A stretch of DNA of 64,000 nt from Lachnospiraceae bacterium (GCA_015057525.1 SVEE01000010.1:18814-82813), one strand, 5' to 3'. Shown: positions 8,991 through 18,186, counted from the first letter of the stretch. Made by a program: numbers and translations. The notes: generated from the letters alone by a model not told the origin.

Positions 8991-11321
8991 GTGAGACAAA
9001 AGAAAAACAAAAGACTCAATATAGGTTTTTTTACATGTCATCTAGATAACGATTATGCATATGAAGTATGTAAAGGTGTAGATTACGCAGCTAAGGAATT
9101 GGATGTTAATTTAGTTGTCTTCCCTGGAATGTATATGAACGCATCATATAACGATCCGAAGAACGCAAGATTTGATTACCAGTACAATTCCATCTTTTAT
9201 TATGCGTCAAAACATACGCTTGATGCACTTATTGTTTCCATTGGTTCTATCGGTAGCTTTCTCTCTGAAAGCGACATGATAGCTTTTCTCAAGAATTTCG
9301 ACATACCAATAATCACTATAGAAATTGAAATACCAGGATATCCATGCGTCTATACAGAAGGTAAAACTGGTATGCGTCAGGCAATAGAACATCTCATCAA
9401 GGAACACAACAAAACTAAAATTGGTTTTGTAAGTGGTCGTAAAGAGAATGCCGACGCAAAAGAGCGTCTTGAGACTTATAAACAGGTTCTCAAGGAGAAT
9501 AATATTCCTTACGACGGCAATAAAGTTGTTTATGGAGACTTTTCTGAATTCACAGAAAATATTGTTCACGATTTATTAGACCGTAATCCAGACTTAGAGG
9601 CTATTGCTTTCGCCAACGACCAGATGGCAATAGGCGGATACACAGCAATTAAAGCTCGTGGTCTCGAAATAGGCAAGGATATTCTTGTGGTTGGCTATGA
9701 TAACTCTCCTGCATCCATTGTCCTTGAGCCAATGCTTACTACTGTACACAATCAGATTATGGATATGGGTTACCATTCTGTTTATGAAGCTATTAATCTT
9801 ATCAACACAGGTTCCACTTCAATGTCGGTTTTAAATTCAAGTCTGATTGTTCGTTCTTCATGCGGATGTAGCGATTTTAATCTCCTTAAGATAGCTGATT
9901 CAAATGCTACATTTGGCAAAACAGAAGACATATACGAAGAAATTGCAAAAATCAACAAATACTTATTCAAAGATTATACTGACGCTTTTTACTACAACGA
10001 ACTTATCCTCAAGTTCAATCCTTTACTGAAATTAATACTTGAACCAATCATTGTAAAAGGTGACTTAAAATTTGATAAAGATATAATAACAGACTATTTA
10101 GGAGAACTTTTAGATTCTGATTTGATAGTAAACTATTTCAATACAGATAAGTTCACCTACGCAATCAAGAGATTAAATAACCTGTTTCTTCAGTTATCCC
10201 CTAATGAGACATTGTCTAATGCTATATCACAATTATTTGCACACATTATGTCATCAATCTTGTTGCACACCTCTAACAGATTGTATAACACTGTAAGACA
10301 GCACAAGTCCAGCATATGGTCATCTATGTACATCACTAGAGATACCCTTACATATAGCGATGACGAAGAATCTTGTTTCAAGCTTATTATGGAGAAGCTT
10401 GAGGAATCGCATTTTGACAGTTCATTCATATACATTTATGAAGACCCTGTTATGTTGATGCCTAACGGTTCATGGAAAATACCAAAGACATTATACTTAC
10501 AGGCTTGTGATGACAACGGTATGATAACCTACCTTTCGGGTGACAGCCGACTTATTTCATCAGAAAAAGTTTTCAACAACGAATACACACCTAAGGACAG
10601 ACGTAGAACAATGGTAATCACTCCATTGTTCACAAATAACATTCAATACGGCTTGTTTATAGGTGAAATAGACATAAAATTCTTTGGCAATATTTACCCA
10701 ACAACTCTTCAGCTTGCTATGTCACTTAACTTTATCTCTCTCATGAAGCAGCAGCTTTCTACCCAGAAAAAGCTTGCTATATCTGCTGCAGAGTTAAACG
10801 AGAAAAACAAACTGTTAAACAGGTTATCCATAACAGACGCACTCACAGGAATTAACAATCGTCGTGGATTCCTTGACAGTGTGCAAGCGCAGGTTAATTC
10901 TCACTTCAATGAGGGTAAACACGCTATGCTTGTCTTCGCGGATATGGATAACCTTAAACAGGTAAATGATATCTTTGGCCACAAAGATGGTGATTTTGCA
11001 ATAAAGAGCATATCTCAAATTTTAACTAAGAGTTTTGATAAGGACGATATAATCGGACGTATTGGCGGTGACGAATTTGTTGCTTTTGCTTTTCTTGATG
11101 ACCCAAAGAAACCTAGCAACATAAGAGCTACTATTTCTGAATTATCTAAGGAATTAAATGATACATGCGGAAAGCCATATTATATCGACATCAGTATAGG
11201 AATCAGTACTTTTACTTGTACGCCTACACTGAACATAGAAGAAGCTCTTCACAATGCTGACACTGCATTGTACGAAAACAAAAAGAACAAGAGAACAAAC
11301 ATAATAAAACCTTCGCTCTAA
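8991..11321 (+). CDS. LacI-like sensor domain fused to diguanylate cyclase (GGDEF)
   Basis: A 776-residue soluble protein. Residues about 10-290 match the periplasmic-binding-protein fold of LacI/GalR regulators (for example GFVSGRKENADAKERLETYK and DILVVGYDNSPASIV), but the DNA-binding helix-turn-helix is absent. A middle region of unknown fold and a short coiled segment (about 590-605) follow. A complete GGDEF domain has its active site at 692-696, preceded by RI and followed by the DISIGIS strand. No RxxD inhibitory site lies upstream (the positions read DKDD). It should make cyclic di-GMP in response to a cytoplasmic, probably sugar-like ligand. The start is GTG with a G-rich ribosome site. 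It converges on metF. Confidence 0.9.
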   Translation: MRQKKNKRLNIGFFTCHLDNDYAYEVCKGVDYAAKELDVNLVVFPGMYMNASYNDPKNARFDYQYNSIFYYASKHTLDALIVSIGSIGSFLSESDMIAFLKNFDIPIITIEIEIPGYPCVYTEGKTGMRQAIEHLIKEHNKTKIGFVSGRKENADAKERLETYKQVLKENNIPYDGNKVVYGDFSEFTENIVHDLLDRNPDLEAIAFANDQMAIGGYTAIKARGLEIGKDILVVGYDNSPASIVLEPMLTTVHNQIMDMGYHSVYEAINLINTGSTSMSVLNSSLIVRSSCGCSDFNLLKIADSNATFGKTEDIYEEIAKINKYLFKDYTDAFYYNELILKFNPLLKLILEPIIVKGDLKFDKDIITDYLGELLDSDLIVNYFNTDKFTYAIKRLNNLFLQLSPNETLSNAISQLFAHIMSSILLHTSNRLYNTVRQHKSSIWSSMYITRDTLTYSDDEESCFKLIMEKLEESHFDSSFIYIYEDPVMLMPNGSWKIPKTLYLQACDDNGMITYLSGDSRLISSEKVFNNEYTPKDRRRTMVITPLFTNNIQYGLFIGEIDIKFFGNIYPTTLQLAMSLNFISLMKQQLSTQKKLAISAAELNEKNKLLNRLSITDALTGINNRRGFLDSVQAQVNSHFNEGKHAMLVFADMDNLKQVNDIFGHKDGDFAIKSISQILTKSFDKDDIIGRIGGDEFVAFAFLDDPKKPSNIRATISELSKELNDTCGKPYYIDISIGISTFTCTPTLNIEEALHNADTALYENKKNKRTNIIKPSL

Positions 11322-11331
11322 GCGAAGGTTT
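11307..11331. terminator. Bidirectional terminator inside two overlapping stop codons
   Basis: An 11-bp perfect hairpin (11307-11317 with 11321-11331) has a 3-base CTA loop. The plus-strand stop (11319-11321) and the minus-strand metF stop (11318-11320) share this loop, so the two convergent genes end in one hairpin. Confidence 0.75.
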
Positions 11332-12172
11332 CATTGTAAATAGCCACAGTTGTGTCGGCCTTATTCATGGTGTAGAGGTGAATACCTGCTACACCATTAT
11401 TTTTTAAATCTTTTATCTGATTCACTGCGTATTCTATTCCAGCCTTCTTCATATCATCAGGATTGTCTCCATATTTAGCAATAAGATTACTTAATTCCTG
11501 AGGAACTGATGAACCGGAAAGCTTAACACTTGTGCCAAGCTGATTAGCAGCTGTAATAGGCATAATACCCGCATGTACTGGAACATTAATCCCAACCTTA
11601 CCAGCCTTATCCATAAAATCATAAAATACGTTATTATCAAAAAACATCTGTGTAATAAGACAATTCATGCCCATATCCACCTTATGTTTTAAATATTTCA
11701 AATCATCTTCCTGATTCAATGATTCTGGATGAACCTCCGGATAACAGGCACCCGCGATAAGGAATTCTCCTGCTTTATTTATTTCAGGAATAAGGTCTGA
11801 TGCATACTTAAACTTACGATTAACAAAATCCTCGTCTGACATATCTCTAGGCTTGTCTCCTCTTAAAGCCAGTATATTATGAATCTGCTTAGATGACAAC
11901 TCGTCCAAAATATTGTGAAGCTTTTCATCGTCCATTCCAACAGCTGTCATATGTGCCAAAGCTTCAACCTCACAAATATGCTGAATATACGCAGCTATTG
12001 TGGCTGTTTTCTTACTATTGCTACCACCGGCACCATAGGTAACACTGATAAAATCCGGTTTCAATGTTTTTATTTTATCTAATGTTTTAAATATTTCGTA
12101 AATATCATCATCTCGCTTTGGAGGAAAAACCTCACAAGAAAATATAACTTTGTCCTTTGTATGCTTAATCAT
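11318..12172 (-). CDS. metF: Methylenetetrahydrofolate reductase
   Basis: MetF reduces 5,10-methylene-THF to 5-methyl-THF for methionine synthesis (or the methyl branch of one-carbon flow). The TIM-barrel protein has the family motifs FSCEVFPPKRDD, FISVTYGAGGSN, HMTAVGM, NILALRGDKP, ITQMFFDN and VHAGIMPI. I place the start at the ATG at 12172 (284 aa) because GAGGAGG lies six bases upstream; a longer form from 12187 lacks a ribosome site. It overlaps the thioesterase gene by eight bases, suggesting coupling. Its stop overlaps the convergent GGDEF gene. Confidence 0.95.
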   Translation of the reverse strand: MIKHTKDKVIFSCEVFPPKRDDDIYEIFKTLDKIKTLKPDFISVTYGAGGSNSKKTATIAAYIQHICEVEALAHMTAVGMDDEKLHNILDELSSKQIHNILALRGDKPRDMSDEDFVNRKFKYASDLIPEINKAGEFLIAGACYPEVHPESLNQEDDLKYLKHKVDMGMNCLITQMFFDNNVFYDFMDKAGKVGINVPVHAGIMPITAANQLGTSVKLSGSSVPQELSNLIAKYGDNPDDMKKAGIEYAVNQIKDLKNNGVAGIHLYTMNKADTTVAIYNETFA

Positions 12173-12608
12173 TTTTATCCTCCTCATCTAACATAGCCAA
12201 CATTTTTTCATACAATTCCGGCTCCTTGCGTTTAAGAGAAACTGGTTTAAATTCCTTATCCAAAATACAATGAGAGGTTTCTGCTACATGCTTTAACACA
12301 GTCATTGATTTATCATATATTTCATATGAAAAATAAAATTTAATCGGCGTCATCTTGTATAACTTTGGAACAATCTTCACAGTCTCACCATATCTTATGC
12401 TTTCAACAAATCTGCATTTTAAATCAAGCACAGGAATCACATATCCCATTTCATCAAACATATCGAAGGGTATTCCATAAAAATTAAGCATGTCTATACG
12501 TGTTTCTTCTAAATACCTTGCATAATTAGAATGATGAACAACCTGCATCATATCAGTTTCATAATAATTTATTTTTCTTTCGTAATATGAATATCTTTTA
12601 TTTTTCAT
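12165..12608 (-). CDS. Acyl-CoA thioesterase, YbgC/FcbC hot-dog family
   Basis: A 147-residue single hot-dog domain. The N-terminal segment YYETDMMQVVHHSNYARYLE contains the family active-site pattern (Asp19 of the D-x-x-x-x-V-H-H-x-N-Y type), followed by LEETRIDML and a VRYGETV-like strand (IRYGETVKIV). It probably hydrolyses short or medium acyl-CoA thioesters. It is 17 bases after the coiled-coil gene and overlaps metF by eight bases, so all three are probably one transcript, although no shared pathway is obvious. Confidence 0.88.
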   Translation of the reverse strand: MKNKRYSYYERKINYYETDMMQVVHHSNYARYLEETRIDMLNFYGIPFDMFDEMGYVIPVLDLKCRFVESIRYGETVKIVPKLYKMTPIKFYFSYEIYDKSMTVLKHVAETSHCILDKEFKPVSLKRKEPELYEKMLAMLDEEDKND

Positions 12609-12625
12609 CTTTTTACTCCATTAGC

Positions 12626-13642
12626 CTATTTATTTGGCTTGTAATTTTTAAACATATTTAATGTTCTTGAAACAGCATCTTCAGGTCGTAAATTTTCTTC
12701 AGCTGATTTTACTTCCGTTGCCGCAACCTCAGCAAAGACACTATCTGCTACTTCTTTCTTTTCTGGCACTTCCGCAAAGGCACTGTCTGTTACTTCTTCC
12801 TTCTCTGACACTTCTGCAAAGACACTATCTGTTACTTCTTCCTTCTCTGGCACTTCTGCAAAGACACTGTCTGTTACTTCTTTCTTCCCTGACACTTCGG
12901 AAAAGGCACTGTCTGTTACTTCTTCCTTCTCTTGCATTTCAGAAAAGGCACTGTCTTCGAAACCTTCAACACTCTCATCAACGGTTTCTCCCTCAAATGC
13001 TTTTATCTGATTTCTTGTTTCAAGCTGTCTAAGCTTCATTCTTTCATTATAAAGCTCAAAAGAAAGCAACTGTCCAAGTTCCAAAATCTGTGCATATCTA
13101 TCGTCCTCGCTAAGCTCCTTTAGGCTAGCCATAAGCTCAGCCTTATTATCAGCTATAAGCTTTGCTTTCTCCTCAAGAACCTGAACCATTCTGCCATACT
13201 GATTATTAATCATCTCATAGGCCTGAGCTACTACATCATTAACCTCTGTAAGCATTTCATCAGTATATATAAGTGATGCCGCGTATATATCGTTAGCCGT
13301 TCTAAGTACCATCTTATCAGACTCATCCATACGCTCCATCTTAAAGCCGGAACCAACTGATGACATCCCCTTAGTCACACGAATTCGGCTTGCAGTCTGT
13401 TCTGCCTCATATACAATATCCTCAGCCTCTTTCTTAGCATCATTAATTATCTTACCTTTTCTGTCATTAAATTCTCTATACATTTTGAGCTCGCCATTAA
13501 CAATATTTTCAAGCTCTCTAAGCATTAAAATTGTCTCATCCTTGTTAATTGCAACCTTGCCCATGGAAAGTGGTACACTCTGTCCATTTTCCACCACATC
13601 TATCAATCTCTCAATTATCTGTTCTGATTTTCCTTTTTCCAT
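12626..13642 (-). CDS. Coiled-coil protein with 14-residue tandem repeats, ATP-synthase-B/DivIVA-like
   Basis: The start is the ATG at 13642 (338 aa), supported by AGGAG six bases upstream. Residues about 1-100 contain a charged helical stretch (GKIINDAKKEAEDIVYEAEQ) like ATP-synthase b-subunit or DivIVA-type coiled coils. Such cytoplasmic proteins in Lachnospiraceae are often labelled V-type ATPase subunit H. More helix follows to about residue 215. The C-terminal third is an acidic, low-complexity array of about five copies of a 14-residue unit (consensus EVTDSVFAEVPEKE), encoded by the 42-bp DNA repeat listed separately. The array should be disordered and may vary in copy number. No membrane segment. 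A scaffold role in division or morphogenesis is only an inference. Confidence 0.75.
   Translation of the reverse strand: MEKGKSEQIIERLIDVVENGQSVPLSMGKVAINKDETILMLRELENIVNGELKMYREFNDRKGKIINDAKKEAEDIVYEAEQTASRIRVTKGMSSVGSGFKMERMDESDKMVLRTANDIYAASLIYTDEMLTEVNDVVAQAYEMINNQYGRMVQVLEEKAKLIADNKAELMASLKELSEDDRYAQILELGQLLSFELYNERMKLRQLETRNQIKAFEGETVDESVEGFEDSAFSEMQEKEEVTDSAFSEVSGKKEVTDSVFAEVPEKEEVTDSVFAEVSEKEEVTDSAFAEVPEKKEVADSVFAEVAATEVKSAEENLRPEDAVSRTLNMFKNYKPNK
12737..12957 (-). repeat. 42-bp in-frame tandem repeat, about 5.3 copies
   Basis: The unit, on the plus strand, runs from ACTGTCTGTTACTTCTTCC through a CTTCTGCAAAG segment and repeats every 42 bases with few changes. The period is a multiple of three, so copy-number change would not shift the frame of the coiled-coil gene that contains it. 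Confidence 0.9.
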
Positions 13643-13701
13643 AATATACTCCTGTAACTCATAATGTGAACAAAGAAAATAATACAATCTTTTTTAACGT
13701 A

Positions 13702-13752
13702 AATCAAGGTTTTTATCCATACCATATCATGACATAGACAAAAACCTTGATT
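13702..13752 (-). terminator. Hairpin after the nitroreductase gene
   Basis: A 13-bp perfect inverted repeat (13702-13714 with 13740-13752) with a 25-base loop lies 24 bases past the nitroreductase stop. The minus-strand U-run is poor, so it may be a weak terminator. Confidence 0.5.
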
Positions 13753-13775
13753 AAAATGCAAAATTCACTATGTGA

Positions 13776-14318
13776 TTATTTGTACGATACCAGTTCGGAT
13801 ACTTCCTTACGTGGTGTTGGTTCTGGCATAAAAGCTGGCACACCAATCGGAATCACAGCAGCTACAGTCTGTCCTTCTGGAATTTCAGCCACTTCTGCAA
13901 TCTTAGCATCATCGAATATACCTAATATAACGCTTCCAATCCCCTTATCATGAGCTGCAAGACAAAATGTCTGTGCCGCAATTCCTGCATCAAACATTTC
14001 CCAACCTGTCCCCTTACTAGTGGTAAAACTTCCATCTCTCTCATATCCACATCTTCCGTTAACCTGTAATAATAAAACAAGGTTATTGCACTTACTAACA
14101 GTCTTACTATTATGCTCAAATCCAAGAAGACAATCCTCGCATATTTTATTGATAATCTCCTTGTCCTGAATAAGCATATATCTAAGTGTCTGTGTGTTCT
14201 TCCATGTAGGTGCCATTCTAGCAAGGTCTATGATTTCTTCAAATAATTCCTTGCTAATCAATTCATCTGAAAATCTTCTAACACTTCTTCTTGTTTTAAT
14301 ACATTCTATTACGTTCAT
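13776..14318 (-). CDS. Nitroreductase-family FMN oxidoreductase
   Basis: A 180-residue protein with the nitroreductase fold: N-terminal IKTRRSVRRFSDELI with the FMN-contacting basic residues, LARMAPTWKNTQTLRYMLI, a GIAAQTFCLAAHDKGIGSV helix, and the ending VIPIGVPAFMPEPTPRKEV. Such enzymes reduce nitro compounds, quinones or flavins with NAD(P)H. I place the start at the ATG at 14318, where AAGGAGATTATA precedes it; an apparent upstream extension runs into the rnpB region and is not real. It is divergent from rnpB. Confidence 0.9.
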   Translation of the reverse strand: MNVIECIKTRRSVRRFSDELISKELFEEIIDLARMAPTWKNTQTLRYMLIQDKEIINKICEDCLLGFEHNSKTVSKCNNLVLLLQVNGRCGYERDGSFTTSKGTGWEMFDAGIAAQTFCLAAHDKGIGSVILGIFDDAKIAEVAEIPEGQTVAAVIPIGVPAFMPEPTPRKEVSELVSYK

Positions 14319-14346
14319 TATAATCTCCTTTGATGTGTATTTTTTC

Positions 14347-14375
14347 TTGAAAGTATATTTAAAATATGTTACTCT
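14347..14375 (+). promoter_or_regulatory. Probable promoter of rnpB
   Basis: TTGAAA (14347-14352), a 17-base spacer and TACTCT (14370-14375) place transcription start close to the first base of the RNase P RNA. Confidence 0.5.
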
Positions 14376-14384
14376 AAATCCTGC

Positions 14385-14722
14385 GTAAGTCAGACAAGTG
14401 ATTGCGGCTGCCACAAGGCAGGTGAGGAAAGTCCGGGCTTCATAGGGCAGGATGCCGGATAACGTCCGGTGGAGGTGACTCCCAGGCTAGTGCAACAGAA
14501 ATATACCGCCAGCATATGCTGGTAAGGGTGGAAAGGCGAGGTAAGAGCTCACCGCAGTCCTGGTAACAGGGCTGGCTCTGTAAACCCCATCCGAAGCAAG
14601 ACCAAATATAAGACGATGCAGTTGCCCGCTGGGTCTTTAGGTAGGTCGCTTGAGTCTTATGGTAACATAAGATCTAGATAGATAATCACTCTCGACATAA
14701 CCCGGCTTATAGTCTGGCTTAC
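14385..14722 (+). ncRNA. rnpB: RNase P RNA, bacterial type A
   Basis: This is the catalytic RNA that trims tRNA 5' leaders. The universally conserved GAGGAAAGTCCGGGCT is at about 14426-14441 and ACAGAAA at about 14495. The 3' conserved part includes the GAAGCAAGACCAAATA segment and the AGATAGATAATCACT segment followed by GACATAACCCGGCTTA. The ends pair to form P1: GTAAGTCAGAC at 14385-14395 with GTCTGGCTTAC at 14712-14722, with one G-U pair. Length of about 338 nt fits type A rather than the Bacillus type B. Ends are estimated from P1 and may be off by a few bases. Confidence 0.96.
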
Positions 14723-14769
14723 CACTTATAAAAATATATCTAATTATCTACGATTCGCCATGCCATATC

Positions 14770-15486
14770 TTATACATACGCCACAGCACAACTGGTTTTC
14801 TTCGCATTACTCCATGTAAGACATCTTTCTATAGCACTCTTAGACATCTTCTGGTATTTTTCAAACAACTGCTCTTTAGTATAATTACCACTAAGAACAT
14901 CAATCATCATATTTCGATATTTTACAAAAATTTGCTTCCTTGAAGAAGCATCCATAAGTCCAAAAATAAAACGTGTTCTAATCGGAAGATTAATATACAT
15001 CTCTGCATATAAATCATCACCGTCTTCACAATCTAAATGTTGCTCTAATAATTCAAAAAACTGATTTTTCTCCTGATTAGGTATTCCTGCATGAATAGCC
15101 GTAAGTTGCTTACAATAGCTCTTTAAATCAGGAGTAGTTACATCGAAGGTCTGAAGTCCATATATATGAAAAACATCTTTATACATCTGAAGACGCATTC
15201 TCTCCATATACTGGCTCTTATTTATGACCATCCACATGGCCGCATCAAAGTCATCAGCTGTTTCAGCATATATGAGGGAATAAATGTTGTAAACAACCAC
15301 TGAAAGCATATAGTCTTCAATGTCATTTTCACTACCTGAAAAGAAAGTCAAAGCTCTCAATTTAGCCCCAAGACTTCTAAATTCATTCTCAGTTAGCTCC
15401 AAATCACTGATTATCTTCAATGAGTCCATTCTTTTTTCAAAGTACTGTTGCATTTGTAATAAGTTAATCTTGTTTCCGTTTTCCAT
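14770..15486 (-). CDS. Conserved hypothetical protein, 238 aa
   Basis: I do not recognise this family. The start is the ATG at 15486, preceded by AGGAGG; an in-frame TTG further up lacks a ribosome site. The protein is soluble, mostly helical and rich in aromatic residues (for example FDAAMWMVINKSQYMERMRL and RFIFGLMDASSRKQIF). It has no signal peptide, no membrane segment and no recognisable metal or nucleotide motif. A FEKYQKMSKSAIERCLTW segment near the C-terminus could be helix-turn-helix-like, but this is weak. It is flanked by rnpB on one side and 199 bases of AT-rich spacer on the other, so it probably has its own promoter. Confidence 0.7.
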   Translation of the reverse strand: MENGNKINLLQMQQYFEKRMDSLKIISDLELTENEFRSLGAKLRALTFFSGSENDIEDYMLSVVVYNIYSLIYAETADDFDAAMWMVINKSQYMERMRLQMYKDVFHIYGLQTFDVTTPDLKSYCKQLTAIHAGIPNQEKNQFFELLEQHLDCEDGDDLYAEMYINLPIRTRFIFGLMDASSRKQIFVKYRNMMIDVLSGNYTKEQLFEKYQKMSKSAIERCLTWSNAKKTSCAVAYV

Positions 15487-15685
15487 AGGCCCTCCTCCTT
15501 TCGCCCATACCACTGTCAACAAGTTATCCTATATAGTAAAAATAGCCAGCCCGATCCCCCAATCAAGCCGGCTTCTTCATATATATAATTATAAATCAAT
15601 TCATATAAAATGTCACTAAATTTTAATGAATTTTAAGTAAAATTTCCCAAATTTTTATGAGTTAATTTTGTAGAACAAAATTAAT

Positions 15686-17347
15686 TTAGATATCAAAACA
15701 TCCCCCACCTACAAACTCTCTTAAAATAGAATTTTTAGGCACATTTGTTACATCCTGACTAAGGAAATAATCCAGAAACTTAAGAAGTCTCTTCGCCTCA
15801 TAATATTCTGGACAATCAGTTGGAACTGCAAAAAGCAAAGGCTCCGCAAACTGCTTGATAACACTTAATTCGTATATCAATGCAGAATTAAACATTACAT
15901 CTGCTTCCTCCTGAAATGGGAAGATATATTTTTCCTCTCCTCTTCTTACAGAAGGCCACATTGCAATAGTATCCTTAGCATTGTTACCTCTTGTTCTCGC
16001 ATCTCTTACAATTCTTCTAATAAGTCTTCCGTCTGTAGTTGGAATACGATTATGTATATCAACATTAAGCTGTGTAAGAGCACTTATATAAACCTTAAAT
16101 TTACTGTCGTTAGGAAGCTCACTAGTCATACGAGGATTTAAAGCATGAATTCCCTCAGCAACGAGAACATCACCTTTGTTAAGTTTCATTTTCTTACCCT
16201 TGTATTCCTTCTTTCCAATTGTGAAATTAAAGGTTGGAATCTCAACTTCTTCACCCTTTAAAAGCTTGCTCATATCGGAGTTAAAAAGTTCTAAATCCAT
16301 AGCCTCTATACATTCAAAATCATAATTGCCATTTTCATCTTTCGGAGTAAACTCTCTATCTACAAAATAATTATCAAGAGCAAGAGGGTATGGTCTTAAT
16401 CCATGGGCTCTGAGCTGTACACTTAATCTATGAGAAAATGTTGTTTTACCAGATGAACTTGGTCCAGCAATAAGAACAATCTTTTTCTCTCCCGCCTCTA
16501 TCATATCTGCAATATGAGCAATTTGTTTTTCCATGAGCGCTTCCTGAACAAGCATAAGCTCATTAATTCCACCATCAGTTATACAATCATTTAATTCTCC
16601 TACATTGTTAACATCCAATGTCTTGCTCCACTCATCAGATGTCTTTAAAACATTAAAAAGTTTTTCCTGTGGAACAAATGCAGGCAATTCACTTGGATTT
16701 TCCTTCTTAGGAGCCATGAGAACAAATCCGTCATCATACATAATAAGATCAAAGAGCTTTATGTAACCAGTAGATGGAACCATGTAACCATAAAAATAAT
16801 CAACATATCCATCTAAGCCATACATATTTACTTTTGATGCTCTTCTGTATTTGAAAAGCCTCTCTTTTGCTTTCATACCCTGAGCTGCAAATCTTGCAAT
16901 AGCTTCCTGAGTACCAACGGATTCTTTAACAATGGCTATATCTTGAGCAACCAGTTCATCCATTCTCGATTTAACCTTATCAAGAAGTTCAGCACTAAGA
17001 GCTACCTCATCAGAAATAAGCTTACAGAAATATCCCTTGCCAACTGAATACATTACGTTTACACAGTGATTAGTTTTGCTCTCAAGAACATCAGCAAAAG
17101 CCTTAACCAATATAAGCGTCAAACTTCTCTTATATGTCTCGATACCCATAACCGAACTTGTTGAAACAAGCTCTAGCTTGCAATCTTTATCAATTGCATT
17201 GCCTAACTCACAAAGCTTATCATCCTTTATTGCCAAAACATAGTTATACTTATCCGCTACAAAGTACTCCTCTATAAACTTTGCAATTGTAGTAGATTTA
17301 TCTACCGAATAAGTCTCATTGCCCACGCTAACATTAATTTTCTCCAT
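15686..17347 (-). CDS. Uridine-kinase-like nucleoside kinase with threonyl-tRNA-synthetase-like N-terminus
   Basis: A 553-residue two-part protein. The C-terminal half is a uridine kinase/phosphoribulokinase P-loop domain, with Walker A GPSSSGKTTFSHRLS near residue 297, LALDNYFVDRE (substrate Asp), LVAEGIHALNP and RLIRRIVRDARTRGN. The first 60 residues resemble a TGS ubiquitin-like domain (INVSVGNETYSVDKSTTIAK), and about 60-230 resembles the second additional domain of ThrRS/AlaRS. The zinc-binding HxxxH and CxxxH of a true editing domain are not seen. This fusion is a known Clostridia family; its substrate is usually annotated simply as nucleoside. It follows nif3 by 46 bases and may be the last gene of the dnaG-rpoD run. 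Confidence 0.88.
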   Translation of the reverse strand: MEKINVSVGNETYSVDKSTTIAKFIEEYFVADKYNYVLAIKDDKLCELGNAIDKDCKLELVSTSSVMGIETYKRSLTLILVKAFADVLESKTNHCVNVMYSVGKGYFCKLISDEVALSAELLDKVKSRMDELVAQDIAIVKESVGTQEAIARFAAQGMKAKERLFKYRRASKVNMYGLDGYVDYFYGYMVPSTGYIKLFDLIMYDDGFVLMAPKKENPSELPAFVPQEKLFNVLKTSDEWSKTLDVNNVGELNDCITDGGINELMLVQEALMEKQIAHIADMIEAGEKKIVLIAGPSSSGKTTFSHRLSVQLRAHGLRPYPLALDNYFVDREFTPKDENGNYDFECIEAMDLELFNSDMSKLLKGEEVEIPTFNFTIGKKEYKGKKMKLNKGDVLVAEGIHALNPRMTSELPNDSKFKVYISALTQLNVDIHNRIPTTDGRLIRRIVRDARTRGNNAKDTIAMWPSVRRGEEKYIFPFQEEADVMFNSALIYELSVIKQFAEPLLFAVPTDCPEYYEAKRLLKFLDYFLSQDVTNVPKNSILREFVGGGCFDI

Positions 17348-17393
17348 AGTGTAACCTCCTTAAACAATGTATATTTACAGTTTTTCACATTTT

Positions 17394-18176
17394 TTAAACC
17401 ACTACGAACGGCACACCAACATCCGCCATCAGTATCTTAGCATCAATTTTAAGATTAGTTAAGTAATCATACATGTACTTCATGAAAATTTTCTCGATGC
17501 CATAGTGAGTGGCATCTATAATAATCAATCCATCATCCACAGCATCTATTCCATCATGATGACCTATATCTCCGGTAATAAGGCATTGCACATTTTTATT
17601 AATTGCAACATCGATTACACTCTTTCCAGAGCCTGGACATATACCTATTCTATCTACTTTTTGTTGTATATCTCCATATATCATCACATTATTCAAATCA
17701 AATTGTTCTTTGACTTTAACACCCAATTCTTTAACTGTAACAGGTTCTTCAAGAAAACCAATTTGACCAATACCTTCACCCTCACAGGTTTCTTCAAGAA
17801 CCTCTTGATTAACTAGGTCAAGCTTATTTGCAGCTAGCTTTGCCATACCACCCTTTGTGTCAAAATTTGTGTGCATGGCATAGCATACAATACCAGCTTC
17901 AATCAATGAAAGTATTTTCTCACCTACAGCCGTATCTCCGTTGATACGCTTTAGACCTGAAAATATCATTGGATGATGCGTTATAATCATATCCACATTC
18001 TCATTGATTGCTTTATTACACACTTCAACTGTTGCATCTACAGCCAACAAAATCTTTTTAACCTCTTTGTCTCTTCTTCCTACCAAAAGACCTACATTGT
18101 CCCATCCAAGAGCATACTCTCGAGGCGATTGTTCTTCTAATATTTTAATAATATCCTGACACAACATAATTATCAC
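17394..18176 (-). CDS. Nif3-like dinuclear metal-centre protein
   Basis: A 260-residue NIF3/YbgI-family protein. Metal-ligand motifs are visible: DMIITHHPMIFSG (two His), MHTNFDT, and IIDATHYGIEKIF near the C-terminus, together forming the two-metal site of the hexameric toroid. The insertion domain found in longer Bacillus relatives is absent. Biochemical function is not established; GTP cyclohydrolase-like activity has been suggested for some members. The GTG start at 18176 has AAGGA five bases upstream; an ATG nine bases in is the alternative. It is 10 bases after trmK, an association conserved in Firmicutes. Confidence 0.92.
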   Translation of the reverse strand: MIIMLCQDIIKILEEQSPREYALGWDNVGLLVGRRDKEVKKILLAVDATVEVCNKAINENVDMIITHHPMIFSGLKRINGDTAVGEKILSLIEAGIVCYAMHTNFDTKGGMAKLAANKLDLVNQEVLEETCEGEGIGQIGFLEEPVTVKELGVKVKEQFDLNNVMIYGDIQQKVDRIGICPGSGKSVIDVAINKNVQCLITGDIGHHDGIDAVDDGLIIIDATHYGIEKIFMKYMYDYLTNLKIDAKILMADVGVPFVVV

Positions 18177-18186
18177 ACTTATCCTT

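Noticed and set aside
12661..13032. Plus-strand leucine-rich open frame antisense to the coiled-coil gene
   Set aside because: It is the shadow of the 42-bp repeat array and has no ribosome site; the minus frame is the real gene.
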